Part shown: positions 35,350-54,526 of the stretch, in pieces | How the letters are laid out: each line of letters starts with the position of its first letter | How positions within the stretch are numbered: the stretch's first letter is position 1 | Origin: Eopsaltria australis | Lineage: Eukaryota > Chordata > Aves > Passeriformes > Petroicidae | Reading direction: 5' to 3' | Length of the DNA: 64,000 nt | Assembly (NCBI GenBank): GCA_034509425.1 | Contig: JAVTVJ010001162.1 | Coordinates: 124,001-188,000, forward strand | Made by a program: the position numbers and the translations under genes | The notes under the pieces: generated by a model | Seen by the model: the letters and a program-made list of their open reading frames with translations, nothing else | Database searches by the model: none | Told to the model about the DNA's origin: nothing

Positions 35350-38300
35350 ATCTTGACTTTCGATGAAGTTTTAGAGGATTTTTTTATGGGGGAAGAGCTT
35401 TCAGTCAGTGCAGTGTCAGTGCTGCCCTCCAGGGACAGCGTCCTGCTGCTCCCACGTGTCCTGAGAAACCTTAGGAATAAAGGTGAGGAAACATCATTAC
35501 TTATCCATGGCAGGAAAGTGAAGCCCTCATTTGCATGTTTTAATTAGTGCTGTGGACAGAGGGATCTGCGGACTGGAAATGCTGGAGATGAGTTTCTCTT
35601 GGAATTTCTTACGCCCACAACAATCCCAAGCCCAGTCCTCTCCCCTGTGCCTGCACCTGCGGATTCCTGGTGCCAGGAAAGGGCAGGTTCCCACCTGGAA
35701 TGGGCAAATTCCCACTGGGAATGGGCGGATTCCCAGCTGGGAAGGTGGAGCCTTGTGCTTTGGTCGGTGCAGTTTGAATTTAAATTCATTTTTTAGGGAG
35801 TAAAGACCTTTAGTAAAGGAGAAAGTCCCACTCTCAGATTAGTTCTAAGAGTGGTGGTTTTAAATACAGACACGAGCTGGATTCCTTCCCCACAGAATGA
35901 AGAAAAAGAAACCTTATATATATATATAAAAACTATATATATAATATATACTGCACTTCAAATATATTTAGCCCCTAGGGAGGGCGGAGGAGCCTGCAGG
36001 GAAATGCCCTGGTGCAGAAATGAGATGTAATTAAAGCCCCATCTGGGCTGGGAGAGCCCGGCCCCGGCTGTGTTTTCCTCGTTGTGCAGAGGGCTCAGGC
36101 TGCAGCTCGCCCGTCCCCGTCCCCAGGGCTGGGCTTGGAACTCGCCCTGTTGATGTTTTGTGCTTTGTTTTGGTTTAACCAGAGCTTCCCTGGGCCCAGC
36201 TCGCGGCTGGGGCTTGGAGGGGGAGGTGGAGCCCCAAAAAGGGAGCCCCAGCCTCCATCCCCCCCTTGGGAAGTCGCCCTCCCTGCAGGGGAGTGATTTC
36301 TGCCCTCCCGCCGGGCTCGGGTGGCCTTTGGACCGCGGGTGGCACAAACAGCCCGGGCTTTGTGTGGCTTTTCCCTTTGCTCCACTTCTTCCCCTGCCCC
36401 GTGGATCCTCCCGTGGGACGCCGCCGGTTCCGTGGTTTGGATCCTTCCTGGCGGTTTGGGGACGGAAGGGGCTGGCCCAGTTTGGAGCATTTGAACACCA
36501 ACTTCAGCGGGTGCTGCTGGCAGGGGCTGTTGGTTCCCCTTTCCAGTCTGCCAAGTGCAATTCCTGCGCTTCAGCACAATAAAGGCAGAGGGAAGTGCCC
36601 GGGATGCCACGAACCACCCGGAGCGTCGGAGGGACACGGGGGAGGTGGGGATGCCTCCCCGAGCTGCTGCAGGTGCTGCTCAGGAGCTCTGGAAGTGTTC
36701 TGGGGGAATCTGAAATCCCGGTTTAGGAGCAGGGAGGTGCCAAGTGACCCGAGGACGGGCTGGGCTTCACCGCGGGCAGAGGAGCCACAGCCCGGGCTGT
36801 TCTTACTCATTTCAGCCCCCTTTGCTCTCAGATTTGGGGTGGAACCAGAAGCCACCTAAAAACCTCTGCAGCAGTGGTGGGTTCAGCCCATCCCGACCCT
36901 GGGCTTGCTTCCCTCAATCCCGGCAACTCCTTCCATCTCTCTCTTTCCTGGCTGTCCCTGTGGTCCCAGCTCTGCCCAGCCCTCGCCTGCCTTGGATTTT
37001 GGAGCCCTTTTTGGGGTTTGAAACATCCACGGGAGCCTCTCCTGCTCCAGTTCCGACCTGCACCAACACGCAGGTGCCTGCCTTGGATTAGCTGCTGGTT
37101 TCACATTTATTCATGCCCGTTTGAACCCTTGATATTTTTAAACTCGTCTAACAAGCCTTCCAGCCCTGCCCTCTCCCGAAGGAAAGCCTGAGCCCTCCCT
37201 GGCTCCTCCCCAGCTCCCGTGGGCCATGCTCCAGGTGACATTTGCATGGACCTCGGGCCAGAGGAGCTGCTGTGGGCTGAGAAAGTGAACCAGCCAGTGG
37301 AGACAGCTGGCCGGGGCAGCAGGTGCTGCATTCCTGGCTGCACCTGAGTGATTGCTGAAATCATTTTTTAAAAGGAGAAATGCATCTGGAAAGAGCTCAG
37401 CAGGACACGGTGGCTCCTGGTCACCTGGAGCTGTCAGAGCAGCGCTGGGAGCAGGCTTGGTTCATCAGGAGAGGGAAATGCTGTGCAAGGAGAATCTGGG
37501 ACTCGTGGCTTTTGGGGACCTTCTCTGCCTTCTCTCACTCTGGGAGTTTCCACACCTGGCCCCAGCTGTGCCCGGGTTTCACCCAGGGTTGTTTTGCTTG
37601 TCCAGCTCTGTGCTCCCTTCCGGCCCCACAGAAGAGCAGAGAGAGCTCTAAAGTAACCTTAAATAAAACCAAGGGACTCTGAGCATCCTTGAGACTCCCA
37701 AAACCCCCCTGGTGCATCCGCAGGAGGCTGAAAATGGGCTCAGTCCCTTCCTAGAAGCCACAGGGACAAACCCCCCACCACCAGGAAAAGCAGGAGCTGC
37801 CAGGAAGGGCCCCTCAAATCATCCCTCTTTTATCCCAAAGGGAATCCTCCTTGTCCAAACATTCCAGTTCAACAGCAGGTGCCTGGCAGGCTCCAAGGAG
37901 GGTGACAACTCTGGGACAGGCATTTGGGAAGAGCATCCCACAGGACCAGGGAAAGGTGATTTCGAGGCTGCTCTTACTCACTCGGGGCTTTACCAGAAAA
38001 GCTGCTGAGATTCCAGCCTGGAAAATAAAACACTTCCTAAGGAGCAGTGATTCATCTTGCCTGGAGTTAAAATTAAGGTCCATGAGGGAATCCAGAGGCA
38101 GATCCCAGAGCTGCCACGGGTTTCTCCATCGCTTGGCCGGATTTGCTCCAGTGCAGCTGCATCCTGCACACAGAGCCCAAGTGCTGCCTGCTTTGCTCCT
38201 TTCCAGGTTTATTAGGATAAAAGAGGTGGTTTGTCCCTTCCTTGCTTTCACTGGGATTTTTTTCCAGTGCCTGCAGAGCTGGAGCAAGGCTTGGCCCCTC

Positions 38301-39363
38301 TCATCCTGCCCAGCTTCCATTTCAGCCCCGTTTTCGTCAGGGCAGGAGTCCCGGCCCCAGCCCCTTCCTGCCCCGCTGCCATCGGCCGGGAAGGGGCTGG
38401 ACACAGCCCCAGGGCCCGTTCCCGGCACTGGCTCCGGAGCAGGAGCTCCTCAGGAAGGAACAGGGGTGGGGACAGAAGAGCTCGGGGACAGGTCCCCTCT
38501 CATCCCGGGATCTGGGGCTCGATGCCGCGGCTTTGTCCCCGCTGGAGCCTCCCCAGTGCCGGTGCCCAGCCTGGGCCTGGCTGTGCCCCAGCTCTCCATC
38601 CAAACCGGCTGCCCGCGGGGTGCAGGGGGCTGGTGGCTCCCTGGGGACCACTGGGGGCTTTCCCTGGCCCCTCTCCGAGGGTCTGGGAGCCCAGCTCGGG
38701 GTGCAGCAGGTCCTTCCCCCTCTGCCACGTTCGCAGCCCCCCGGGCAGGATCCGGGGATGGAGGGGGCCGGGATTGTCCCTGTGGGAGCACTCGGCCCTC
38801 GGGAAGGGAAGAGGGCACTGGTAAAAATAACCCCTGGGCCAGCTCCAGCCCATTGTGGCTTCCTGCGATTTACAGCCCATCCCGGGGGGAAGAGGCAGGA
38901 ACCGGCCGGCTCGGGGCTGGCTTTGACCCTTTCACCGCCACCGGAGGTGCCAGAAGGACCTTTCCTGCCTCTTTCCTGCCTGGGCAGGGTCGTGGGGAAG
39001 GGGACTGTGGTGGGCTCCTGCTCCTGAGCTGCTCCCAGCACCCTGGGGTGGGGGTAGAAGGAGAAGCTGCTGAGGAGAACGTGATTTCCCTGCTCCATTG
39101 CTGACCCGCCGCGTTCAGGGCGACAGAGAGACTCGGAGGCAAAAATCTCCGCTGCAGATCCCGAAATCCCGGCCGGGTTCCCGTAAGGAGGCGGAGGGAG
39201 AAGGGGAGCTGGCAGAGGTGAGCTGAGCTGCGGGAGGAGGGGGGTTCATGCCGGGCAGGGCTGTGAGGGGGGGTCACCCTGGCACGGGCGGCACCGGGTG
39301 GGTTCCTGCCGGCGGGGCTGGGCTGGCAGGGGTTAATGGGTGGCTCTTCCTCTTCCTCATCCT
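35350..39363. other. Intergenic region between PDIK1L and FAM110D
   Basis: About 4 kb with no recognisable exon chain. Long frames at about 37.8-39.1 kb are Ala/Gly/Pro/Ser-rich, overlap frames on the other strand and match no family. A TA-repeat tract lies at 35916-35952. Confidence 0.5.
35916..35952. repeat. TA dinucleotide tract
   Basis: Two TA runs separated by AAAAAC, in intergenic DNA. Confidence 0.85.
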
Positions 39364-39364
39364 C

Positions 39365-39521
39365 TATATGAGGCTGCTGCCGGCTCTGGGCTCAGTTTGC
39401 CGCGGCAGCCAGAGGGGCAGGAGGAGCTGCGTGAGACTGGAGCATCCCTGCATCCCATCCCTGCATCCCATCCCTGCATCCCATCCCTGCATCCCATCCC
39501 TGCATCCCTGCGTGGGCTCAG
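39365..39521 (+). promoter_or_regulatory. FAM110D: Putative FAM110D TATA box and noncoding first exon
   Basis: TATATGA at 39365-39371 is followed by a stretch ending in donor CAG|GTGAGC at 39521/39522. An acceptor CTTCCCAG ends at 40194, upstream of the coding start at 40293. I infer a noncoding first exon of about 39392-39521, which would contain the 13-bp repeat. Confidence 0.45.
39443..39510. repeat. 13-bp CATCCCATCCCTG tandem repeat
   Basis: About five copies of CATCCCATCCCTG (the first and last partial), inside the putative FAM110D first exon. Confidence 0.9.
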
Positions 39522-40103
39522 GTGAGCGAGAGCAGCCCCCACCTGCCTGGCACAGGTCCTGGCACAGGTGCTGGCCGCGGGGCTGGGCTGGGGAGGGTGA
39601 GGGCACAGCGGACCGGGCAGTGCCAGCCTGGGCACGGGACCTCGTGCTCGTCCCTCAGGGGCACAGGGCCGGACACACCGCGTGCCTCAGTTTCCCCGTG
39701 GGTACTCGGGGTGGGTGCGGTGTGGAGCCGAATGGCAGAGGGTTCCTGGGCTGTTCGCTCTGCTCTGCCCAGCCCCGTGTCCCCGCTGTCACCCACGGCT
39801 GGTTCCGTGCCCTCCGCACGCGGAGAAAGGGAGAATCTTCCCTCGCAGCCCAGCCGGGCTGTGTGGGGCACGGCTCGGGGACCCCCAAACAGCCCCAGCC
39901 GTGGGGCAGCTCGCCAGCTCTGCTGAGCGCGGCTTTGTTCTGCCGCTCGGGAAGACGAGGCGGCGGCCGGCTCCGGTATTTTTTCCTGTTGGAAGCCGCT
40001 CCAGGGATGCGGCTGAAGCCGGCGGATGCTCGGCGCTTCTCCCTTCCTGCCCAGGGGCTGTTCCTGCCCGGGCTGGCAGGACTCGCTGTCTGTGTGGCAC
40101 TGA

Positions 40104-41330
<1,227 letters not shown>

Positions 41331-41775
41331 GAGGGGACAGCCTGGCCGGGACGAGGACACCCGAGTGGCTCCCGCTGGCTGGACGCGGCCCCCCGCCCTC
41401 GCTGGATGTGGCCGCTGGGCCGGTGGCACCCATGGTGCCGTGGGGATGCTGCAGGCAGGGAGAACCACCAGGTCCGCAGGCTGAGCGTGGTGAGGGCACC
41501 TGAGGGGCAGGTGAGGCAGGGACACCCTCGGGTGAGTCTCTCCATGGCCTCAGGGCTGGCCGGCTGCTGTCCCCCTGCTGTCACCCGTGTTCTCCATCCT
41601 CCCTCTCCTCAGCCCTGGAGGGTGGGATGGGCCTGCAGCCCCCACTGACCACCCATGTCCAGCTCCAGCTGCAGGCTGGGGGGTGGGCAGAGCCCGAGCC
41701 CCCTGCTGTGGGCAGTGCCCACCCCACAGCCCCTTCCTCCCCAGAACAGGAACTGCTGGGGCCAGAGCAGCCCTC

Positions 41776-41781
41776 AATAAA
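41776..41781 (+). terminator. FAM110D: FAM110D poly(A) signal
   Basis: AATAAA about 445 nt past the FAM110D stop, followed by a T-rich and GT-rich stretch as expected downstream of cleavage. Confidence 0.75.
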
Positions 41782-42065
41782 TCTGTCCGGGGCTTTTTTC
41801 TAGCCTGGCTGTGTGTGTGTGGTTGTGGGGGGATGCCCCAGGGCTGGGGGGGCAGCTCCCACTCCCCACCCTTGGGGCTGTGCTGCTTCAGGGGCTGTTG
41901 GGGAGTGAGGGCGAGGAAAGCACCAGAGCTCAGGGAAAAGGGGCACCTTGGGGGTCTTTAGTGCAGCCGTGACCCCCAAACCCACGGCAGAGCCCTCGGG
42001 CATGGGCAGAGCCCTTGTGGGGGGGCACAAGTAACTGCTGCAGAGTCCGGCTGGTGCACCCTCCT

Positions 42066-42935
<870 letters not shown>

Positions 42936-43340
42936 GGCGAGGGGCTCAGCGGGGCCGGAGCCGGCGGCAGCCGCGGGCAGCGGGGCGGGGGGGGCCGGGC
43001 GGGTGACCCGGCGATCCGGTGGCTTCATTAAAGTTTCAGCGGCCGCTTGCACCGCACAAAAGGAATCTGAGCCCGGCCGAGCCGGGGGCAGCGCGGGGGC
43101 GGCGGCTCCGGGCACCCCCAAAACCCACCCTGACCCCCCCCGCCGCAGCCCCCCGGTGCCCCTCGCCCACTTGGGACCCCCAAGGTTCGGACACCTCCCC
43201 ATGGCGCAGAGGAGGCGCGGGAGCTCCGCGCTGCCCCCGCCGCGTGTCCCCATCTATAATTGATCACGGGCGAAACACGATCAGCGCCGGGACACGGCGC
43301 GCTGAGCGCTGCCCGGCTCGGCACAGCGGTGACCGGGGCA

Positions 43341-43402
43341 GCACGGGGACACGGGGGGGACACGGGGGGACACGGGGGGGACACGGGGGGACACGGGGGG
43401 CC
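43341..43402. repeat. GGGGGGACAC minisatellite
   Basis: About five copies of ACACGGGGGG with 10-12 bp spacing, inside the bidirectional promoter region. Confidence 0.9.
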
Positions 43403-43463
43403 GGTGGCACCGGGGGCTGGGGGGGTCGCGGGGTCGCGGCAGAGCCGGGACCGGGACACCGGG

Positions 43464-43569
43464 AGGGGCGTGGCCTGCCGGGCAATGGGCGTGGCTTATG
43501 CGATGTGGGCGTGGCCATGAGCGCGCGCTCGCGCTTTGTGGGCGGGGCTCGATGCGCTGTGGGCGTGGC
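43464..43569. repeat. ZNF593: GGGCGTGGC-bearing degenerate tandem units
   Basis: Units of about 20-30 bp each carry GGGCGTGGC or GGGCGGGGC (near 43466, 43487, 43508, 43540, 43561) followed by ATGCGATG-like words. The regular spacing suggests tandem amplification of a KLF/Sp box. Confidence 0.6.
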
Positions 43570-43616
43570 CGCGGCCCCGCGCATGCGCAGTGCGGTCTCC
43601 GCGGCGCGCTGCCGCC

Positions 43617-44560
43617 ATGTCCCCGCGGAACGGGCGCCGCACTGGAGCGCACCGGGCGCACTCGCTCGCCCGCCAGCTCAAAACCAAGCGGCGCCGCCGC
43701 GACCTGGACGAGATCCACGCCGATATGAAGCCCGAGAACGCCGCGCGGCTGCTGCGGCAGGAGTTCGACCCCGACCTGCCGGGCTGCGCGCAGTTCTACT
43801 GCCTGCACTGCGCGTGCGTGCGCCGGGAGGGTCCCGGGACGGTCCCGGGAGGGTCCCGGGGCTGGAGAGGGAGAGCTCCGAGCTCGGGATGGGCTTGTGC
43901 TGGTCCGCGGGGTCCCTGGTCCCGGGGGAGGTGCGGGGTTGTCCTGGTCCCCGAGGTTCCCGGGATGGGGTCGTGCTGGTCCTGGGGGATCTCTGTGCCC
44001 TGGGAGGGGTTTTTCATAGTCCTGGGGTGTCCCTGTCCCTTGGGAGGGGGTTGCCCTGGTGCCAGGGGTAGTCCCTGTAACCCCTGGGGGAGTATCTTGT
44101 TCTGGAATCAGGAGAGACCCTGACCCTTTTGGGGAGCTCGTCCTGGTCTCAGGGTGAGCCCTGGCCTGGGCAGGGCTGTGGTGGGACCCTGGCCCCTCGG
44201 TGGGACCCCCCTTCAGTCGCGGGGTCCCCCTGACCCCCATCCTCTCACACCCCAGGCGCTACTTCGTGGACCTGAACAGCATGAAGGAGCACTTCAGATC
44301 CAAGGTGCACAAGAAGAGGTAAGAAGGGGCAGCCCCCCAAATTCCCCGGGCTGAGGGGATGCCAGGGGCAGTCCTGGGCACGAGCAGGTGGAATTTTGAT
44401 GCCCTCTGTGCCCCCCAGGCTGAAGCAGCTGCGGGAGGCTCCGTACACGCAGGAGGAGGCTGAACGTGCCGCCGGGATGGGCTCCTACATCCCCCCGAAG
44501 AAGGTGGAGGTGCAGACCCAGCCCCTCGAGGAGGCCACCGAGATGGAGACGTCCAGCTGA
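43617..44560 (+). CDS. ZNF593: Zinc finger protein 593 (Bud20-like)
   Basis: Small nucleolar C2H2 protein, counterpart of yeast Bud20, a 60S pre-ribosome export factor; in mammals it was also described as modulating Oct-2 DNA binding. Three coding exons, 43617-43813, 44256-44318 and 44419-44560, give 133 aa (human 134). The N-terminus is basic ([20 protein letters not shown]), then DLDEIHADM, then one U1-type finger C62-x2-C65-x12-H78-x5-H84 followed by [20 protein letters not shown] and [10 protein letters not shown]. The first donor, GC|GTGCGT, is acceptable and is confirmed by phase with the next exon. The start sits in good context (GCCGCCATGT). Confidence 0.95.
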
Positions 44561-44871
44561 GCGCAGGGACAGGGACTGAGAGGCTGAGTGGCTCTGTAAG
44601 GACGTCTTTGTGCTCAGCTTTGTGAGGAAATCGTGTCCCAGCCCTTCCAGCCAAATCCAGCCTGCTCCTCCCACAGCCCCCCCTGGCCAGGCACGAAGGA
44701 GGAGAAGGAGCCAGCAGAACCCTGGGTGCCCTCACCGAGTGTCCCTCTCCTCCAGAAAGGGACAAGTCGCTCGTTCTCTGAGTGCTGGCAGGACGGCACA
44801 CTTGTCTGGCTGCTTTTGGAGCAGTTCTAGGTCTCTGTCCTTGGGTCAGAGGTTCCTCCAGTGATGCACCC

Positions 44872-44877
44872 ATTAAA
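44872..44877 (+). terminator. ZNF593: ZNF593 poly(A) signal (ATTAAA)
   Basis: ATTAAA about 310 nt past the stop, followed by a GTG-rich stretch. No AATAAA is closer. Confidence 0.5.
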
Positions 44878-45445
44878 ATAATGTCAACTAACAGCGTGGC
44901 AGCATTGAATGTGAGGGTGACAGTCCCCACGAGGGGCGGGGGGACACCTCAGTGTCGTGCTGTTCCCATCACCCAAAGGTGTCCGTGCCAGGAGCCTCAT
45001 CCTGGAGCTCTTGCCTGGCAGGGTGGTAAAAGTCCCTCTGCCCTCCTGGCAGGGAGTTCCCAGGCAGCCTTTTTGGGGGCGAGTAAGAGCTTGAGTGACC
45101 TCTTCATCAAGCACTTGGGTTTGCAGCGAGCAGCTGGTTTGGGCCTTGAGAGGGGAGTGCTGGTGTCCCCTGGGTGAGGACACTTCGAGGCTCCTGTCCC
45201 CAAAACCTCGACTCCTGCAGGTGATTTCATCTCCTGCAGGGCTGGGGCTGCCTGGCTGATCAGCCTCCCTGCCTGCTGCCTGCCACGGCTGCTGCTGGTG
45301 CCCCTTAGGGGACACTGTGTGACAATGGCACCACATTCCTGTGTAATGGGTGTCCCTGATTCATCCCTCCTGCCACACTGGGGACTGGGAACGCGCTGGG
45401 AGCATCAGACAGAGCAGCGACACAGCTGTGCTGGGTAGGGAAGGG
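44878..45445. other. Tail-to-tail spacer between ZNF593 and ZNF593OS
   Basis: Nothing recognised besides the flanking 3' ends. Confidence 0.5.
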
Positions 45446-45451
45446 TTTATT
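45446..45451 (-). terminator. ZNF593OS: Putative ZNF593OS poly(A) signal
   Basis: The minus strand reads AATAAA about 665 nt past the ZNF593OS stop; the intervening DNA would be its 3'UTR. Confidence 0.5.
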
Positions 45452-46114
45452 TCCACGCAGCCCGCCCGGATTTGTTCCCCCCGACCCCGGGGGATGGAGA
45501 GAGCAGCTCCGCGGGGGCTGGGAAGGCTGCGGGGGCTGGGAGGGCTGCAGCCGCCATCCCAGCGGGATGTCCCTGCCCAGGGGACACGTCACCGGCCCCG
45601 TGTCCCCCCTGCCCCGTTACCTAATGGCGCTCGGCGCTGGCCTCATTCCTGCGGGGCCAGGACACAGCACGTTCCCATGGGGACAGGGGGACTCTGGGGC
45701 CACCAGCGGGGTCCCCAGGCCCCTCTGCTTCCGTGGGGGATGGAGATGGATGCAGCTCCCGGCTCCGCCGTCCCTCTGTCTGTCTGTCCAGCCTCTGGTC
45801 TGGCGGCCGGATCCCGCTGTCTCCCCTGGCTCAGGAGCTCAGCGGCAGCTCCGGAGCTGGAAGCGGCTCCTCCGTTCTCCATCCCGGCTGCCCAGAGCAG
45901 GGACAGGCGTGTCCCCCGTCCCCGGGGCATCCATCGCGTGTCCCCCGTCCCCGGGGCATCCATCGCGTGTCCAGGCGGGGTGGGAAGGGCTGGATGTGGC
46001 GCAGGTCAGCTGGAAAGCGGCCGCAGCCGCGGCTCCGCTCGGGCGGGGGCCGGCGGGTGGAGGGGGACCCCAGCACCCCCCGGGACTGTCCCCACGGCCC
46101 CGCCGGCCCCCTGC

Positions 46115-46626
46115 TCACGGCTCCGGGGGCGCCTTGGCTGGGTCAGCCATTCTCCGGGCGCTGTAGAGGGACAGGCAGAGCCCGGCGGCCGCCAGCAGCA
46201 GGGCCAGGGGGGTCAGCAGCCGCCCCCCGGGATCAGCCCCGCGGCCCGCTGCCAGCTGCATCTGTGGGGACACGGAGGAGAGCAGAGGGGAGCATTGGGA
46301 CACCCCAAACCCCGCGGGGACAGGGGCCTGGGGCATCCCCTGAATGTCCCCATCACACTGGGTGGTGGAAGGGTGATGGGGGCAGCTCTGTGCCCCTCGG
46401 CGCATCTCAGGGGGGTTTTATGGTGCCCCGAGCAGCACTTGTGGGGCTGCATCGGCAGCATCGCCGCTGCTACCGTGGAGCTGGGATGCAGCCGGGAATG
46501 GTCCCCGCGGTCAGCAGGCCTGGTGGGCAGCGTGGGCAGGATCCCGGGGGTCCCCAAGGTCCCCCCAGCCCTTACCTGGAGCAGACGGAAGTAGCCCGGG
46601 GTCAGGCGGCGGGGCCGGATGATCAT
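46115..46626 (-). CDS. ZNF593OS: Single-pass transmembrane microprotein ZNF593OS
   Basis: Two coding exons, 46576-46626 and 46115-46261, spliced GT-AG in phase 0 to a 65-aa protein. Exon 1 encodes MIIRPRRLTPGYFRLLQ, strongly like the RRLTPGYFRVLQ start I recall for human ZNF593OS. Exon 2 opens MQLAAG, then has a hydrophobic segment LLTPLALLLAAAGLCLSLYS (about residues 32-51) and a short tail ending PAKAPPEP. The basic N-terminus plus one helix suggests a small membrane protein, perhaps mitochondrial; its function is unknown to me. It neighbours ZNF593 on the opposite strand and is divergent from CNKSR1. An open frame this short would be missed without its family match. Confidence 0.8.
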
Positions 46627-47340
46627 GGCGTGACGGGGAGCAGCGGGACGGGCCCCGTGGGGCGGCAGCAGCGGGGCTGGCACCCCCCGAGCCCCCGAGC
46701 ACGGCGAGGGGCTCCGTGTCGCTCGGCGGCCCCGCGGCCCCTCGGGCAGGGCGCAGGCACCGGGCGGGCGCGGAGCAGCAGCTGTCAGCCGCGATCAGCG
46801 CCCGCTGCTCCCCGGAGCGGACACGCCGGGCGGGGGGGCCAGGGCCAGCCCAGGGTGGATTTGGGGGGGCTGAAGGGCTGGGCTCAAATACGAGCAAGCC
46901 TGTCTGCAGGCCTGTGCGGGGCTGCCTCAGTTTCCACACCTGCCAAGGGGTGTGAGTGATGCTTTGGGGGGGGGTGACACCCCAAAAACTCCAGGGTAGA
47001 GCAGGGGCTTCCCTCGGGTTCTTCTGGGGGTCTGTGTGGCCAAACCTCGCACCCACAGGGGGGTCTCGCACTGGTGTCACAAGTGCTGCCGGGCCTCAGC
47101 CCTCGCTGCGTGCAGCGTTTGCGGGCTGTCACCGGCTGTCATTTCCCGGGGGTTCCAGCGGCCGTGTGTCACCATCCGGGCTGTGACTCACTGTGGCCTC
47201 GCCCCACGGGCTCGTTCTGGGCCGTCCCGGGCGCTGAGCGGCACCTGGGCGCGCCAATGGGACTGCGGCTGCGGGCGCAGGTGGGAGCCGCGCCCGGCGC
47301 AGGTGAGAGCCGCGCCCGCCGCCGCTCCGGGCCCGCCGCC
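46627..47340. promoter_or_regulatory. Divergent promoter region of ZNF593OS and CNKSR1
   Basis: About 710 bp between two divergent start codons. Both ends are CpG-rich; the middle is less so. Near CNKSR1 there is a short repeat of GCGCAGGTGRGAGCCGCGCC (47276-47315) and a strong start context, GCCGCCATGG. Confidence 0.5.
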
Positions 47341-53650
<6,310 letters not shown>

Positions 53651-53924
53651 CAGCCCACCAGGAGCCGCCGTGGGTCGGTGCCCGCAGGACTCGGAGCACG
53701 GGAGCGCGGTGGGTGCTCCGTGCTGGGGGGGTTGAACACATTTTGGGAGGCTCAGCCCCCAGCAGCGCCATCCCGCAGGGGATGTGGCTTCTGTGACAGT
53801 CTTAATTTTTCCCAGTTGGTCCTGCCTTGGCTGCAGGTTGGGAAAGGGGGGATTTTCCCAGGGAATGCGCCCCCGCTGTGGTGCTGCCAGCCGGCCCGGC
53901 CCGGCCACGGGCTCCTCTGCTGTA

Positions 53925-53930
53925 AATAAA
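53925..53930 (+). terminator. CNKSR1: CNKSR1 poly(A) signal
   Basis: AATAAA about 275 nt past the CNKSR1 stop, followed by a TGTGTTGG-type GT-rich element. Confidence 0.8.
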
Positions 53931-53977
53931 TGTGTTGGCAGGGGCTGGTCGTGCCGTGGTTTTTCTTGGCGCTGGAA

Positions 53978-54245
53978 TCGTGAAATCACGGAATTGTTTA
54001 GGCTGGGAAAGACCTCCCAGATCAGCGAGTCCGGCTGTAAACCCAGCACTGCCGCGTCCCCAAGTGCCACATCCGCGTCTCTGCGAACACTCCCAGGGAC
54101 GGTGCTGACTCAACCACCGCCCCGGGCAGCCTGTGCCAGTGCTTGACCACCTTCTCCATGAGGAAATTCCCCCTGACGTCCAGCCTGAGCCTCCCCCGGT
54201 GCAACTGGAGGCCGTTCCCTCTCGCGCTGCTGCTCCTGTGAGGGA
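53978..54245 (-). mobile_element. CR1-type LINE fragment between CNKSR1 and CEP85
   Basis: Reverse-oriented: GAAATCACGGAATTGTTTAG near 53979, AAAGACCTCCCAGATCAGCG near 54008, ACTCAACCACCGCCCCGGGC near 54107, GAGGAAATTCCCCCTGACGT near 54160. These words match another CR1 subfamily 3' region. It ends about 100 bp before the CEP85 CpG promoter. Confidence 0.8.
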
Positions 54246-54339
54246 TCCCTGGAGGCTCCCCCTCAGCCCCCTCGGAGCCCGCCCTACGGGTGCCGCCCGC
54301 GGCCACGCTTCCCCCGTCAGAGCCCGCCGCTCCCTGTGC

Positions 54340-54500
54340 GGCGCGCCGGGGGCGGGGACGGCGTTCGGGCGAGCCAATGAGCGGCGGGCACGGGCGCGAC
54401 CGGGAGATTCGATTGGCTGCGGGGCCGGCACGCCACGCCCCCCGCCGGCGGAGGTAACGGTCGCGGCGCGCGGGGGTGGCGGGAGAGGCGGCGGCCGCAG
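54340..54500 (+). promoter_or_regulatory. CEP85: CEP85 CpG promoter and noncoding first exon
   Basis: CpG-dense and TATA-less, with CCAAT at 54374-54378 and an inverted CCAAT (ATTGG) at 54412-54416. A donor GCAG|GTGAGG at 54500/54501 ends a probable noncoding first exon, which joins the acceptor at 55688. Confidence 0.6.
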
Positions 54501-54526
54501 GTGAGGGACGGAGCCCGGACCCAGCC

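Larger units (their letters stand above)
42936..43616. promoter_or_regulatory. Bidirectional CpG promoter of C1orf232 and ZNF593
   Basis: About 680 bp separates the two divergent start codons. It has no TATA box near ZNF593. CGCGCATGCGCA at 43578-43589 is an NRF1 site 27 bp upstream of the ZNF593 start codon. Five GGGCGTGGC or GGGCGGGGC boxes (KLF/Sp type) lie between 43464 and 43569. Confidence 0.65.

Noticed and set aside
37851..39104. A 417-aa plus-strand frame upstream of FAM110D
   Set aside because: Low-complexity Ala/Gly/Pro/Ser composition, overlapped by equally long frames in other phases and on the minus strand, and no family motif.
45350..46959. Plus-strand frames of about 410 aa opposite ZNF593OS
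   Set aside because: Antisense to the spliced ZNF593OS exons and built of GC-rich low complexity. The minus-strand model has family support and proper splice sites.
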